From the NCBI GenBank assembly GCA_023416735.1, contig JAEZGX010000003.1, positions 1 to 64,000 of the forward strand: a stretch of 64,000 nt of DNA, written 5' to 3'. This stretch comes from Verrucomicrobiota bacterium (GTDB taxonomy: Bacteria > Verrucomicrobiota > Verrucomicrobiia > Opitutales > Opitutaceae). The notes under the pieces were generated by a model, which was given only the letters and a program-made list of their open reading frames with translations, was not told where the DNA came from and ran no database searches. Shown piece after piece: positions 7,522-16,456 of this stretch. The position numbers and the translations under genes were made by a program. How positions within the stretch are numbered: the first letter of the stretch is position 1; the number at the start of each line of letters is the position of its first letter.

Positions 7522-9729
7522 ATGAATCAGAAATACTCCGTCACGGTTCCCGAGCTCGGGATCACGTTCTCCACCGGCTCCCTCGCCCTCCTCGCCAACG
7601 GCGCCGTCAATGTCCAGGTCGGCGAGACCAACGTCTTCGTTACCGCCTGCGCCGCTCAAACCATGAAGCCCGGCCAGGACTTCTTCCCCCTCACCGTCGA
7701 CTACCGCGAAAAATACTCCGCCGCCGGCCGTTTCCCGGGCGGCTACTTCAAGCGCGAAGGCCGTCCGTCCGAAAAAGAAATCCTCACGTCGCGCCTCTGC
7801 GACCGCCCCTGCCGCCCGCTCTTCCCCGAAGGCTTCCTCAACGAGGTCCAAATCATCGGCCAGCTGATGTCCGCTGACCAGATCAACGAAGCCGACATCT
7901 CCATGGTCAACGGCGCGAGCGCCGCCCTCGCCATTTCCGACATTCCCTGGGCGGGCCCCATCGCCGCCGTTCGCGTCGCCGAAATCGACGGCCAGTTCGT
8001 CGCCAACCCGACGATCGAACAGATGTTCTCCTCCACGCTCGATCTGATCTACGTCGGCACCGAGAAGGACATGCTCATGATCGAAGGCTCCGCCGACCAG
8101 ATCTCGGAAGAGCGCTTCATCGAAGCCCTCGAATTCGGCCACAACTCCATCCAGCCGATCCTCCGCGCGATCAAGGAACTGGTCGCCCAGTGCGGCAAAC
8201 CCAAGGCCCAGTTCACCCTCGTCGGTGCCACGCCGGAAGCCCGCGCCATCATCGAGCGCATCGTTCCCGCCGGGCGCCTCGCCGAAGCCATCTTCGGCAA
8301 GGAAAAGGCCGCCCGCTCCGCCGCCGTCAAGGTCCTCAAGGAAGAAGCGAAAGCCGCTCTCGTCGCCGAACTCGGCGAAGGCAAGTTCACCGATGTCGAC
8401 CTCAACGTCGTCTTCGAAGACCTCCAATACAAAGCCTATCGCCAGACCGTCCTCACCCGCGGCGTCCGCGCCGATGGCCGCGATGCGAAATCGCTCCGTC
8501 CGCTCCAAGCCCAAGTCGGCGTCCTCCCGCGCGTTCACGGTTCCGCCATGTTCCAACGCGGCGACACGCAAAACATCGCCACCACCACGCTCGGGCCGAC
8601 CAAGGAAGCGCAAGACCTCGACGCCCTCACCGGCGGCGCCAAGTCGAAGAGCTTCATCCTCCACTACAACTTCCCGCCGTTCTCCGTCGGTGAAACCGGC
8701 CGCTACGGTTCGCCCGGCCGCCGCGAAATCGGCCACGGGGCCCTCGCCGAACGCTCGCTCGTGCCCGTCCTCCCGCCGGAAGACGTCTTCCCCTACTCCA
8801 TCCGCGTCGTCTCCGACATCATGGGCTCCAACGGCTCCACGTCGATGGCTTCCATCTGCGGCGGCTGCTTGGCCCTCATGGACGCCGGCGTGCCGATCAC
8901 CGCACCCGTCGCCGGTATCTCCTGCGGCCTCATGACCGAAACCGCGCCCGACGGCTCCATCGCGAAATGGACGACCATCACTGACATCCTCGGTGAGGAA
9001 GACCACTTCGGCGACATGGACTTCAAGCTCGCCGGCACCACCAAGGGCATCACCGGCTTCCAACTCGACCTCAAGATCAACGGCCTGCCCTTCGAAATCG
9101 CCAAGACCGCGATCTTCCAGGCCCGCGACGCCCGGGTCGAAATCCTGAAGGTCATGCTCGCTTCGCTTCCCGCGCCGCGCGCCGACCTCAGCGCCTACGC
9201 GCCGCGCATCCAGACGATCCAGATCGATCCCGAAAAGATCGGCCTCCTCATCGGACCTGGCGGCAAGACCATCCGCCGCATCGTTGAAACGACCGGCGCC
9301 CAGATCGACATCGCCGAAGACGACTCCGGCAAGGTCTTCATCTATTCGAACAACGCCGACGCCATGAACCGCGCGATCCAGGAAATCGACGGTCTCTGCG
9401 GCGGCGGCAAGGGCGGCGGCGGCGCCAAGATCGAAGTGGGCAAGATCTACACCGGTCGCGTCACCGGCGTGAAGGACTTCGGCGCTTTCGTCGAATGCAC
9501 GCCCGGCAACGAAGGTCTCTGCCACATCAGCGAGCTCGCCGACTTCCGCGTGCGCCGCACCGAAGACGTCGTCAAGATGGGCGACTCGATCACGGTGAAG
9601 TGCATCGGCATCGACGAGCGCAGCGGCAAGGTCCGCCTCAGCCGCCGCGCCGCGATGAAGGATCTCGAAGCGCAACAGAAGCAGCAGGAACCCGCGCAAC
9701 CCGCGCCTGAAGCTCCCACCGCGCAGTAA
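7522..9729 (+). CDS. pnp: Polyribonucleotide nucleotidyltransferase (PNPase)
   Basis: 735 aa, full length. Two RNase PH domains flank an alpha-helical segment. The second PH domain holds the catalytic region (RGDTQNIATTTLG at about residue 350, and SDIMGSNGSTSMA at about residue 432). A KH domain follows with GPGGKTIRRI at about residues 576-586, and then an S1 domain (GRVTGVKDFGAFVE at about residues 643-656), ending in a short Gln/Pro-rich tail. PNPase degrades RNA 3' to 5' by phosphorolysis. It lies downstream of rpsO in the usual order and has its own terminator. Confidence 0.98.
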   Translation: MNQKYSVTVPELGITFSTGSLALLANGAVNVQVGETNVFVTACAAQTMKPGQDFFPLTVDYREKYSAAGRFPGGYFKREGRPSEKEILTSRLCDRPCRPLFPEGFLNEVQIIGQLMSADQINEADISMVNGASAALAISDIPWAGPIAAVRVAEIDGQFVANPTIEQMFSSTLDLIYVGTEKDMLMIEGSADQISEERFIEALEFGHNSIQPILRAIKELVAQCGKPKAQFTLVGATPEARAIIERIVPAGRLAEAIFGKEKAARSAAVKVLKEEAKAALVAELGEGKFTDVDLNVVFEDLQYKAYRQTVLTRGVRADGRDAKSLRPLQAQVGVLPRVHGSAMFQRGDTQNIATTTLGPTKEAQDLDALTGGAKSKSFILHYNFPPFSVGETGRYGSPGRREIGHGALAERSLVPVLPPEDVFPYSIRVVSDIMGSNGSTSMASICGGCLALMDAGVPITAPVAGISCGLMTETAPDGSIAKWTTITDILGEEDHFGDMDFKLAGTTKGITGFQLDLKINGLPFEIAKTAIFQARDARVEILKVMLASLPAPRADLSAYAPRIQTIQIDPEKIGLLIGPGGKTIRRIVETTGAQIDIAEDDSGKVFIYSNNADAMNRAIQEIDGLCGGGKGGGGAKIEVGKIYTGRVTGVKDFGAFVECTPGNEGLCHISELADFRVRRTEDVVKMGDSITVKCIGIDERSGKVRLSRRAAMKDLEAQQKQQEPAQPAPEAPTAQ

Positions 9730-9771
9730 ATCGTAGGGTCTCCGCCCCGCCCTTCACCTCCTTCAACATCC

Positions 9772-9807
9772 AGCCGGAGCCGCCTCGCGCGCTCCGGCTT
9801 TTTCTTT
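9772..9807 (+). terminator. Intrinsic terminator after pnp
   Basis: The 9-bp stem AGCCGGAGC (9772-9780) pairs with GCTCCGGCT (9791-9799) around a 10-nt loop, followed immediately by TTTTCTTT. It lies 42 nt after the pnp stop. Confidence 0.92.
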
Positions 9808-9898
9808 GCCCGTATTCGTTCGTTCCACTTCCACAACTTTTTCCGCTTCAACGATAGCGGCTTCAGCGCGTCGGACGGTCATTCCTCGCATCCGCGCT

Positions 9899-12346
9899 AT
9901 GCACCTCCCTCATTCCCGCTCCGTCGTTCGTCTTGTTTCCGTGTTGAGCTTCGCCCTCACACTTTCGCTCAACCCATTGGGCGGCGTTGTTCACATCGAG
10001 GAGGTCGATCCCCACCCCACGCTGCCCCGCCAATACGCGCCCGGCTCCACCGCAACGCTCGCGACCTTCGATTCACTTCCAGCCGACGCCACGTTTCAAT
10101 GGACGCACAACGATGTGCCCATTCCCGGCGCAACCGACTCCTCGCTCACGCTATCTTCTCTTTCCAGTCAGCACTCCGGCAACTACCGCCTCATCGTCAC
10201 CGCCAACGGCATCTCTGAGCCCAGCATCGAAACGCTCCCGCTCAACGTCCTGCCTTTCCCCACCAGCGCGCTCGACCCTTCCTTCACCTCGGACCTCACC
10301 TCACCTCAATCCGCTCGCCCGATCGGCTTCACCGCCGACGGCGGCATCCTCGTCGAAACCACCTCCGCCGGAGTTCGTGAGATCGCTCATCTCGACTCGA
10401 CCGGAAAAACCTCGAGCAGCTTCACGCTCCCCGAACTCGCCGGCACGGTGCTCGCCGCTCTTCCCAATGGCGGCGTGATCGCCTCCGCGCCTCCTTATCG
10501 TTACAACTCTGACGGTTCCGTCGGCGCGCTCACGCTGCCTTCTGACTTCGATCCGACCAAACCTCTCTCGGCCGCCGCCGTTCTCCCCGATGGAAAATTC
10601 TACCTCGCGCAGCAATCGGCCCTCAACCGATTCAACGCCGACGGTTCGCTCGACCCCACGTTTTCGCCTCCCGCAAACTCCGACAATATCGTCGCTCAGT
10701 CACTGGTCCTGGATCCTTCCGGGCGTCTTTATGCGACCGTCGTCATTACTGTCCACGTCTCCGGCAGCGAGCCCACTTAGGCCCTGCAATGCTGGCGTCT
10801 TACCCCCGACGGCTCTCGCGATCGCCTCATCACGCCTCCCGTCACTTTGGGCGCAAACGGACTGCACGGCGGAATGATTGCCACCACGCTCCCCGACGAA
10901 CGAATCGCTTCCTACTACGTTTATCACGGCCATCGTTCCTTCAGCGTTCGCCAGCCCGATGGAACACCGTCCTGGTCGAGCGAACAGCCCTTCCCGGACG
11001 GACTCCCGATCATCGATCCTCTCCGCAACGCCGTCTATTTCGTCGATACTCAAGGCGTAATCCGTCGCTACCTCATCACCGACTCGTCGCTCGTCATCGA
11101 TCCCTCCTTCTACCCGGGTGTGAGCCCCACTCCCGGCCTCAAACTCGCGATCGATCCCGACGGACACCTGCTGGTCGGCGGCTCTTTCACCGAATGGGAG
11201 GGCCACCGTTCGCCTCTTCTCGTCCGCCTCCAGACCGACTCCAGCCATCCGCTTCCGCCCAAAATCACTTTGCAACCCGACCACACGGTCACCCCGGGTC
11301 AACCGTTCCGCACCAAGAGCACCGTTACCGGCACGGGCCCGTTTTCCTTTCAATGGCTTCCGCTCGACGGTCAGCCGCAACCCGCGGATGCGTTCTCTCG
11401 TAATCTGCTCATTTCAACTCTGACGTCCCAGCACTTTGGCCGCTATCAGCTTCGCGTCACCGGCGCCGCCGGCTCGGTTCTCAGCGAGGTCATCGAGGTG
11501 CGTCCCGTCCGCGCTCCGCGTCTCGCCGCTCTTTCCGCCCGCGCGATCGCCGGATCAGGCGATGCAACCGTCATCGCCGGCGTTACGATCAGCGGCTCCG
11601 GCGCCCTCGGAACCCCCGTTCTTGCACGCGGCGCGGGACCGGCCCTCCGTCCGCTCGGCGTCACCAACGTCCTGCCCGATCCCAAGCTCGAGGCTTTCCA
11701 AAAATCGGCCTTGCTCGGTCAAAACGACAACTGGTCCGCCACGCCGCAGCTGGTCACTTACACCTCCCGCGTCGGCGCGTTTTCCTTCGAAAACGCCAGC
11801 AAGGATGCCGCCCTCTTCCTCAGCCTCGGCAACGGCAATGCAACTTTCCACGTTTCTCCCGCCGATTCCACGCCAGGGGTCGCGCTCGTGGAAATCTATC
11901 GCGTCCCTGCCGACCTTCCCATCTTCGAGCCCCTCGGCGAACTGCTCAATCTCGCCTTCCGCGCCCGCACGTCCCCCGACGAAGGCACCGCGATCGCCGG
12001 CTTCGTGATCGACGATCCCGCCGGTTTCAACCGCTCCCTTCGCGTCGTTCTCCGCGCCCTGGGACCCGCGCTGGCCGGATCAGGCGTCGCCGACGCACTG
12101 GCGAATCCCGTTCTCACCGTCTTCAACCAGAAGGGCGAGGTGCTCGCCCACAACGACGATTGGTCCGTCGCCAACTCCACCGATCCCGAATCGCTCGCGA
12201 GCACCATGAAACAACTCGGTCTTTCCGCACTTCCCGCCGGCAGCAAAGACGCCGCCCTCGTTCTCGATCTCCCTCCCGGCGTTTACACCATGCACGCCAG
12301 CGGCGGCACCGGCATCGTCTTGCTGGAGATTTACTCCGCGCCCTGA
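9899..12346 (+). pseudogene. Exported Ig-like/beta-propeller protein split by an in-frame amber codon
   Basis: One reading frame of 815 codons is broken by a single TAG at 10778-10780. Both halves are in the same frame, and the 22 codons between the stop and the next GTG (10847) continue the protein naturally (CWRLTPDGSRDRLITPP). An ATG at 9899 gives a signal peptide. Then come an Ig-like domain (SGNYRLIVTANG), propeller-like strands (FNADGSLDPTFSPP), a second Ig-like domain, and two copies of a roughly 130-residue C-terminal module (GQNDNWSA... and AHNDDWSV..., each ending in LVEIY/LLEIY). Without read-through the product is 293 aa. A CAG to TAG change is the simplest cause. Start codons after the stop could give a separate 499-aa product, but it would lack a signal peptide. 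Confidence 0.75.
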
Positions 12347-12846
12347 TCGCGTTTCTTCGGTCTCTTTTCCCGCGCGGCAAACACTTCCCGCGCGGTCGAA
12401 ATTCCATTCATCGCCGCCGGGATTCCCGCATACACGCTGACGAGCAGCATCGTCTCGAGAATCTCCTCACGCGTCGCACCGCTGTTGAGCGCGGTGCCGA
12501 CGTGCGTCCGCAGCTCCGGCATCGCGTTTCCCATCGCCGCGAGCATCGCAATCACCACGAGCGAACGCGTCCGTCCATCTAGTTTCTCCCGCGAAATCAC
12601 CTCGCCATACGCGAAATCCACGATGATCCGCGTCAACTCCGGCGAGACCGTTACGAGTTCGTTCAGCACCCGCCCGCCGCGCACGCCCACGATCTCTTCG
12701 AGCTTTTTCAACCCGCGCTCCCGCCGGCTCGCATCGCCTCTCTCGTCACGCGCCGCCAGCGCCTTCGTCACCTTCGCAAACTCCCGCCGCACCGCCGCCG
12801 GCGAGTCGCCATTCCCCAGTCGCTTCGTCGTTTTTCCTTTGGGCAT
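12331..12846 (-). CDS. Carboxymuconolactone decarboxylase (CMD) family protein
   Basis: 171 aa. After a basic N-terminus the CMD fold is visible from about residue 45 to 155: LVTVSPELTRIIVDFAYGEV, then RTRSLVVIAMLAAMGNAMPELRTHVGTALNSG, then TREEILETMLLVSVYAGIPA. It lacks the CxxC of the AhpD peroxidase branch, so it belongs with the decarboxylase-like or uncharacterised members. Its 3' end overlaps the convergent Ig/propeller gene by 16 bp. A sugar-acid locus starts on the other side, but no link to that pathway is evident. Substrate unknown. Confidence 0.85.
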   Translation of the reverse strand: MPKGKTTKRLGNGDSPAAVRREFAKVTKALAARDERGDASRRERGLKKLEEIVGVRGGRVLNELVTVSPELTRIIVDFAYGEVISREKLDGRTRSLVVIAMLAAMGNAMPELRTHVGTALNSGATREEILETMLLVSVYAGIPAAMNGISTAREVFAAREKRPKKRDQGAE

Positions 12847-13192
12847 CCCGCGACGCTAGGAAGCCCCCGACACCCCGCAATTCTCCTTGTCCAAATTCGC
12901 TCTCCTTTAGACAGCGCTGGAACCGAGGGAACGCTGACCCCAAAAAAACTGCCTCAGCTTCGCGGCGCTTCGCGAATCTTGCGGTTCTGTTTTCGCGCTG
13001 CCGCCTTTTCTCGCACTGGCGCTCGTCCGCGAAACTCATCACGTTCCGCCTTCCCCCGTGGACGTTGCGATTCCTGCAAATCTCCGAACCGCCTCCCCAT
13101 CCTCAAATCCCGAAATCTGAACCTCCGCTTCAGCCCGCCCCGCCTTTCGAGTCGCCTCGTATTTTTCCCGGGCCACAAATCCCCCTCACCCC
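12847..13192. other. Divergent intergenic region, no gene seen
   Basis: A 346-nt gap between the divergent CMD gene and the SDR gene. It must carry both promoters. I see no convincing sigma-70 pair, no named riboswitch and no long hairpin. The part from 12955 to 13020 has CTTCGCGG/CTTCGCGAA/CTTGCGGTT units that may be a degenerate member of the micro-tandem repeats. Confidence 0.35.
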
Positions 13193-13948
13193 ATGTTCCG
13201 CCTCGACCACAAAACCGCGCTCGTGACCGGCGCCGCGTCTGGTATCGGACAGGCCATCGCACAACTTTTCGCCGCTCAAGGCGCCCACGTGTTCGTCATT
13301 GATCGCGACACTCCCGGCGGCCTCTCGACCGTCTCTTCCATCCGCGAATCCCACGGCACCGCCGACTTTCACGAGCTCGATGTCTCCGACCCCGCCGCCG
13401 CCCTCGTCCTCGCCGGAGAACTTCCACCCCTCGATATCCTCGTCAACAATGCCGGCATCGGTCACGTCGGCCACCTGCTCGCCACCACCCCCGACGACCT
13501 CGATCGCCTTCACGCCGTCAACGTCCGCGGTCCGTTCAATCTCTGCCGCGCCTTCGTCCCCGCCATGATCGAGCGTCGTCGCGGCAGCGTGATCAATGTC
13601 GCCTCCATCGCCGGGATCGTCGCCGTTCGCGAACGCCTTGCGTATTCAGTTTCCAAACACGCGCTCGTGGGTCTCACCAAATCGCTGGCCCTCGACCACT
13701 CGCACACCGGCGTCCGTTTCAACGCCATCTGCCCCGGCCGCGTCGAAACGCCGTTCGTCAAAGCCCGCATCGCCGCATACCCTGATCCCGCCGAGGCCTA
13801 TCGCGAAATGTCATCGACGCAGCTCACCGGCCGGATGGCCCGCCCCGACGAAATCGCCGCCGCCGCCCTCTACCTCGCCTCCGACGCCAGCCAGATGGTC
13901 ACCGGCTCCACCCTCCTCGTCGACGGAGGCTGGTCCGCCGGCAAATAA
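13193..13948 (+). CDS. Short-chain dehydrogenase, possible 2-keto-3-deoxy-L-fuconate dehydrogenase
   Basis: 251 aa, a classical SDR. The NAD-binding TGAASGIG lies at about residue 12, an acidic residue after the second strand (VIDRD) favours NAD over NADP, NNAGIG is at about residue 85, and the catalytic Ser (NVASIAGI) and YSVSK follow at about 139 and 151. It ends with the usual DGGWSAGK. The L-fuconate dehydratase-like gene begins 42 bp downstream. In the non-phosphorylating fucose/fuconate route the dehydratase product is oxidised by an SDR of this kind, so that role is a reasonable inference; other hydroxy-acid substrates remain possible. Confidence 0.82.
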   Translation: MFRLDHKTALVTGAASGIGQAIAQLFAAQGAHVFVIDRDTPGGLSTVSSIRESHGTADFHELDVSDPAAALVLAGELPPLDILVNNAGIGHVGHLLATTPDDLDRLHAVNVRGPFNLCRAFVPAMIERRRGSVINVASIAGIVAVRERLAYSVSKHALVGLTKSLALDHSHTGVRFNAICPGRVETPFVKARIAAYPDPAEAYREMSSTQLTGRMARPDEIAAAALYLASDASQMVTGSTLLVDGGWSAGK

Positions 13949-13990
13949 CCCGTCTCTCCACGCTCATCCCTCAACTTCGGATCCTTCCCC

Positions 13991-15313
13991 TTGCACCGCA
14001 TCACCGACCTCCACGTCCTCGACATTCGATTCCCCACCTCGCTCGAACTCGACGGATCCGATGCAATGAATCCGGATCCCGATTACAGCGCCGCCTACGT
14101 CATCCTCAAAACCGACCACCCCAGCGGCACGGAGGGTCACGGTCTCACGTTCACCATCGGCCGCGGAACCGAAATCGTGGTCGCCGCCGTCCACGCTCTT
14201 CGCCCGCTCGTCGTCGGACAACCCCTCGCCGCTTTCACCTCCGCTCCCGGCGCGTTCTGGAAACATCTCACCGGCGATTCCCAGCTCCGCTGGATCGGCC
14301 CGGAAAAAGGCGCGATCCACCTCGCCACCGCCGCCGTCGTCAACGCCCTCTGGGATCTTTGGGCCAAGCTCGAACGCAAACCGCTGTGGAAACTTCTCTC
14401 CGATCTCACGCCCGCCCAGATTGTAGACCTCGTCGATTGGCGTTATCTCACCGACGCTCTCACGCCCGACGAGGCCCTCGCCTCCCTCGAACGTCTCGCT
14501 CCCACCCGCGCCGCGCGGGAGGCCGAAATGCTCCGCGACGGCTACCCCGCCTACACCACCTCCGCCGGCTGGCTCGGCTACTCCGACGAAAAAATCCAGC
14601 GTCTTTGCCGCGAGGGCATCGCCGCCGGATTCACCCACTTTAAAATCAAAGTCGGCGTCGACCTCGCCGACGACCAGCGCCGCGCCGCCATCGTCCGCGC
14701 CACGATCGGCGAACAACGCACGCTCATGATCGATGCCAACCAGCGTTGGGACGTTCCTCAGGCAATTTCCTGGACCAAAGCGCTCGCTGCCTTCCGCCCG
14801 CTCTGGATCGAAGAGCCCACCTCGCCCGACGACGTCCTTGGTCACGCCGCCATCGCCCGCGCGCTCCAACCGCACGCCATTGGCGTTGCCACCGGCGAGC
14901 ACTGTCAGAATCGCGTCGTATTCAAACAACTCCTACAAGCTCGCGCGATTTCCTTTTGCCAGATCGACTCCTGTCGCCTCGGTGGCGTTAACGAAGTGAT
15001 TGCCGTCCTCCTCCTCGCTCACAAATTCGACATCCCCGTTTGTCCCCACGCCGGTGGCGTCGGCCTCTGCGAATACGTGCAACACGAATCCATTTTCGAT
15101 TACATCTGCGTCAGTGGCTCCCTCGAAAACCGTATCACCGAATACGTCGACCACCTCCACGAGCACTTCGTGGATCCCTGTGCCGTCAAAAACGGCCGCT
15201 ACCTCCCCCCCACTGCACCCGGCACCAGCATCACCATGAAACCCGCTTCCATCGCCGCTCACACCTTCCCCACCGGCTCCGTCTGGCAAAGCCTCTCCCG
15301 CCGAAACGTGTAG
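13991..15313 (+). CDS. L-fuconate dehydratase-like enolase-superfamily enzyme
   Basis: 440 aa with a TTG start, the usual length. The N-terminus (DIRFPTSLELDGSDAMNPDP) is strongly characteristic of L-fuconate dehydratase. Enolase-superfamily residues are visible: the KxK base motif in HFKIKVGVDL (about residue 218), metal ligands in DANQRW, EEPTSPDD and GEHCQNR, then DSCRLGG and the HAGG segment near residue 350. It dehydrates L-fuconate to 2-keto-3-deoxy-L-fuconate in the cytosol. It sits with an SDR upstream and a ribose-type ABC importer downstream, which suggests uptake and oxidation of a deoxyhexose. The stop TAG is part of a REP-like palindrome. Confidence 0.88.
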   Translation: MHRITDLHVLDIRFPTSLELDGSDAMNPDPDYSAAYVILKTDHPSGTEGHGLTFTIGRGTEIVVAAVHALRPLVVGQPLAAFTSAPGAFWKHLTGDSQLRWIGPEKGAIHLATAAVVNALWDLWAKLERKPLWKLLSDLTPAQIVDLVDWRYLTDALTPDEALASLERLAPTRAAREAEMLRDGYPAYTTSAGWLGYSDEKIQRLCREGIAAGFTHFKIKVGVDLADDQRRAAIVRATIGEQRTLMIDANQRWDVPQAISWTKALAAFRPLWIEEPTSPDDVLGHAAIARALQPHAIGVATGEHCQNRVVFKQLLQARAISFCQIDSCRLGGVNEVIAVLLLAHKFDIPVCPHAGGVGLCEYVQHESIFDYICVSGSLENRITEYVDHLHEHFVDPCAVKNGRYLPPTAPGTSITMKPASIAAHTFPTGSVWQSLSRRNV

Positions 15314-15335
15314 GGCGGGGTCTCCCGACCCCGCC
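15310..15335. repeat. REP-like GTAG palindrome overlapping the dehydratase stop
   Basis: It begins with GTAG, and the TAG at 15311-15313 is the stop codon of the preceding gene. The stem is GGCGGGGTC pairing with GACCCCGCC around TCC/TCCC. A longer perfect version is at 51000-51033. Confidence 0.8.
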
Positions 15336-15348
15336 GCAATGTCCCCGA

Positions 15349-15380
15349 TTCTCTGTGTCTCCGTGCCTCTGTGCTTAAAA
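15349..15380. repeat. Single micro-tandem CTCTGTGTCTCCGTG arm
   Basis: Head-to-tail units CTCTGTGTCT / CCGTGCCTCT / GTGCTTAAAA, a right arm of the repeat family without an obvious left arm. It lies 30 nt upstream of the solute-binding protein start. Confidence 0.6.
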
Positions 15381-15409
15381 AACTAAACGTCCCATCCGCC
15401 TAGAGCCCC

Positions 15410-16351
15410 ATGAACTGCAAACTCCTCACCCTCTCTCTCCTCCTCGGTCTCTCCTCGCTCGCTCACGCCGCCGGCGAAAAAATCGCCGTCATCCCCAAGG
15501 GCACCACGCACAGCCACTGGAAATCCGTCGAAGCCGGCGCCCGCGAAGCCGCAAAGGAACTCGGCGTCGAAATCATCTGGAAGGGCCCGCTCAAGGAAGA
15601 CGATCGCGCCCAACAAATCGCCCTCGTCCAGCAATTCGTCTCTTCCGGCGTCAACGCCATCGTCCTCGCGCCTCTCGACGAGACCGCTCTCCGCGGCCCC
15701 GTCCGCGCCGCCGCCGATCGCAAGATTCCCGTCGTCATCTTCGACTCCGCCCTCAAGGGCGAACTCGGGCAGGACTTCATCAGCTACGTCGCCACCAACA
15801 ACCGCCGCGGCGGCGAACTCGCCGGCGAAGAACTCGCCCGCCTCCTCAACGGCAAGGGCAAGGTCGTCCTTCTCCGCTACGCCGAGGGCTCCGCCTCCAC
15901 CGCCGAACGCGAAGCCGGCTTCCTCGACGTCATCAAGAAACATCCCGGCATCCAGGTCATCGTCGATAATCGCTACGCCGGCCCCACCGCCAGCACCGCG
16001 CAGGATGTATCCATGAATCTGATCGATAAGATCCGCGAAGCCGACGGCATCTTCGCCGCCAACGAATCCTCCACCCAGGGCATGCTCCTCGCCCTCCGTC
16101 AAACCGGCCTCGTCGGCAAAAAAATCTTCGTCGGTTTCGACGCCTCCTCCTATCTCCTCCAAGCCCTCAATCGCGGCGACATCCAAGCCCTCGTCGCGCA
16201 AAATCCCAAACGCATGGGCTACGACGGCGTCGTCACCGCCGTGAAAAATCTCCGCGGCGAGAAATTCGAAACCGAAATCGACACCGGCTGCGTCCTCGTC
16301 ACCAAAGCGAACCAAAACACCCCCGAAATCCGCGCCGTCCTCGGCAAGTGA
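15410..16351 (+). CDS. Ribose-type sugar ABC transporter, periplasmic binding protein
   Basis: 313 aa with a signal peptide (MNCKLLTLSLLLGLSSLAHA, cleavage near residue 20). The mature part is a type I periplasmic binding fold: KIAVIPKGTTHSHWKSVEAG, AIVLAPLDETAL, VVIFDSAL and IFAANESSTQGM (about residue 218). This matches the RbsB/xylose-arabinose group. It captures a sugar for the ATPase and permease encoded next. The adjacent dehydratase and SDR suggest L-fucose, L-fuconate or a related sugar acid as ligand, but the binding-site residues alone do not prove this. Confidence 0.9.
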   Translation: MNCKLLTLSLLLGLSSLAHAAGEKIAVIPKGTTHSHWKSVEAGAREAAKELGVEIIWKGPLKEDDRAQQIALVQQFVSSGVNAIVLAPLDETALRGPVRAAADRKIPVVIFDSALKGELGQDFISYVATNNRRGGELAGEELARLLNGKGKVVLLRYAEGSASTAEREAGFLDVIKKHPGIQVIVDNRYAGPTASTAQDVSMNLIDKIREADGIFAANESSTQGMLLALRQTGLVGKKIFVGFDASSYLLQALNRGDIQALVAQNPKRMGYDGVVTAVKNLRGEKFETEIDTGCVLVTKANQNTPEIRAVLGK

Positions 16352-16362
16352 GTTGAGGAATA

Positions 16363-16440
16363 AAGCCACCGAGACACAGAGATCACAGCGCCAAACCTCG
16401 ACCGGTTTTCTCTGTGTCCTCTGGGCCTCCGTGGTTCAAT
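16363..16440. repeat. Inverted pair of micro-tandem arrays
   Basis: The left arm (about 16363-16390) has CACCGAGACACAGAG units and the right arm (about 16405-16438) has TCTCTGTGTCCTCTGGG then CCTCCGTGGTTCAA. The pair can fold back on itself. It separates the binding-protein and ATPase genes. Confidence 0.7.
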
Positions 16441-16456
16441 TAATCCGCCCGTCCGC

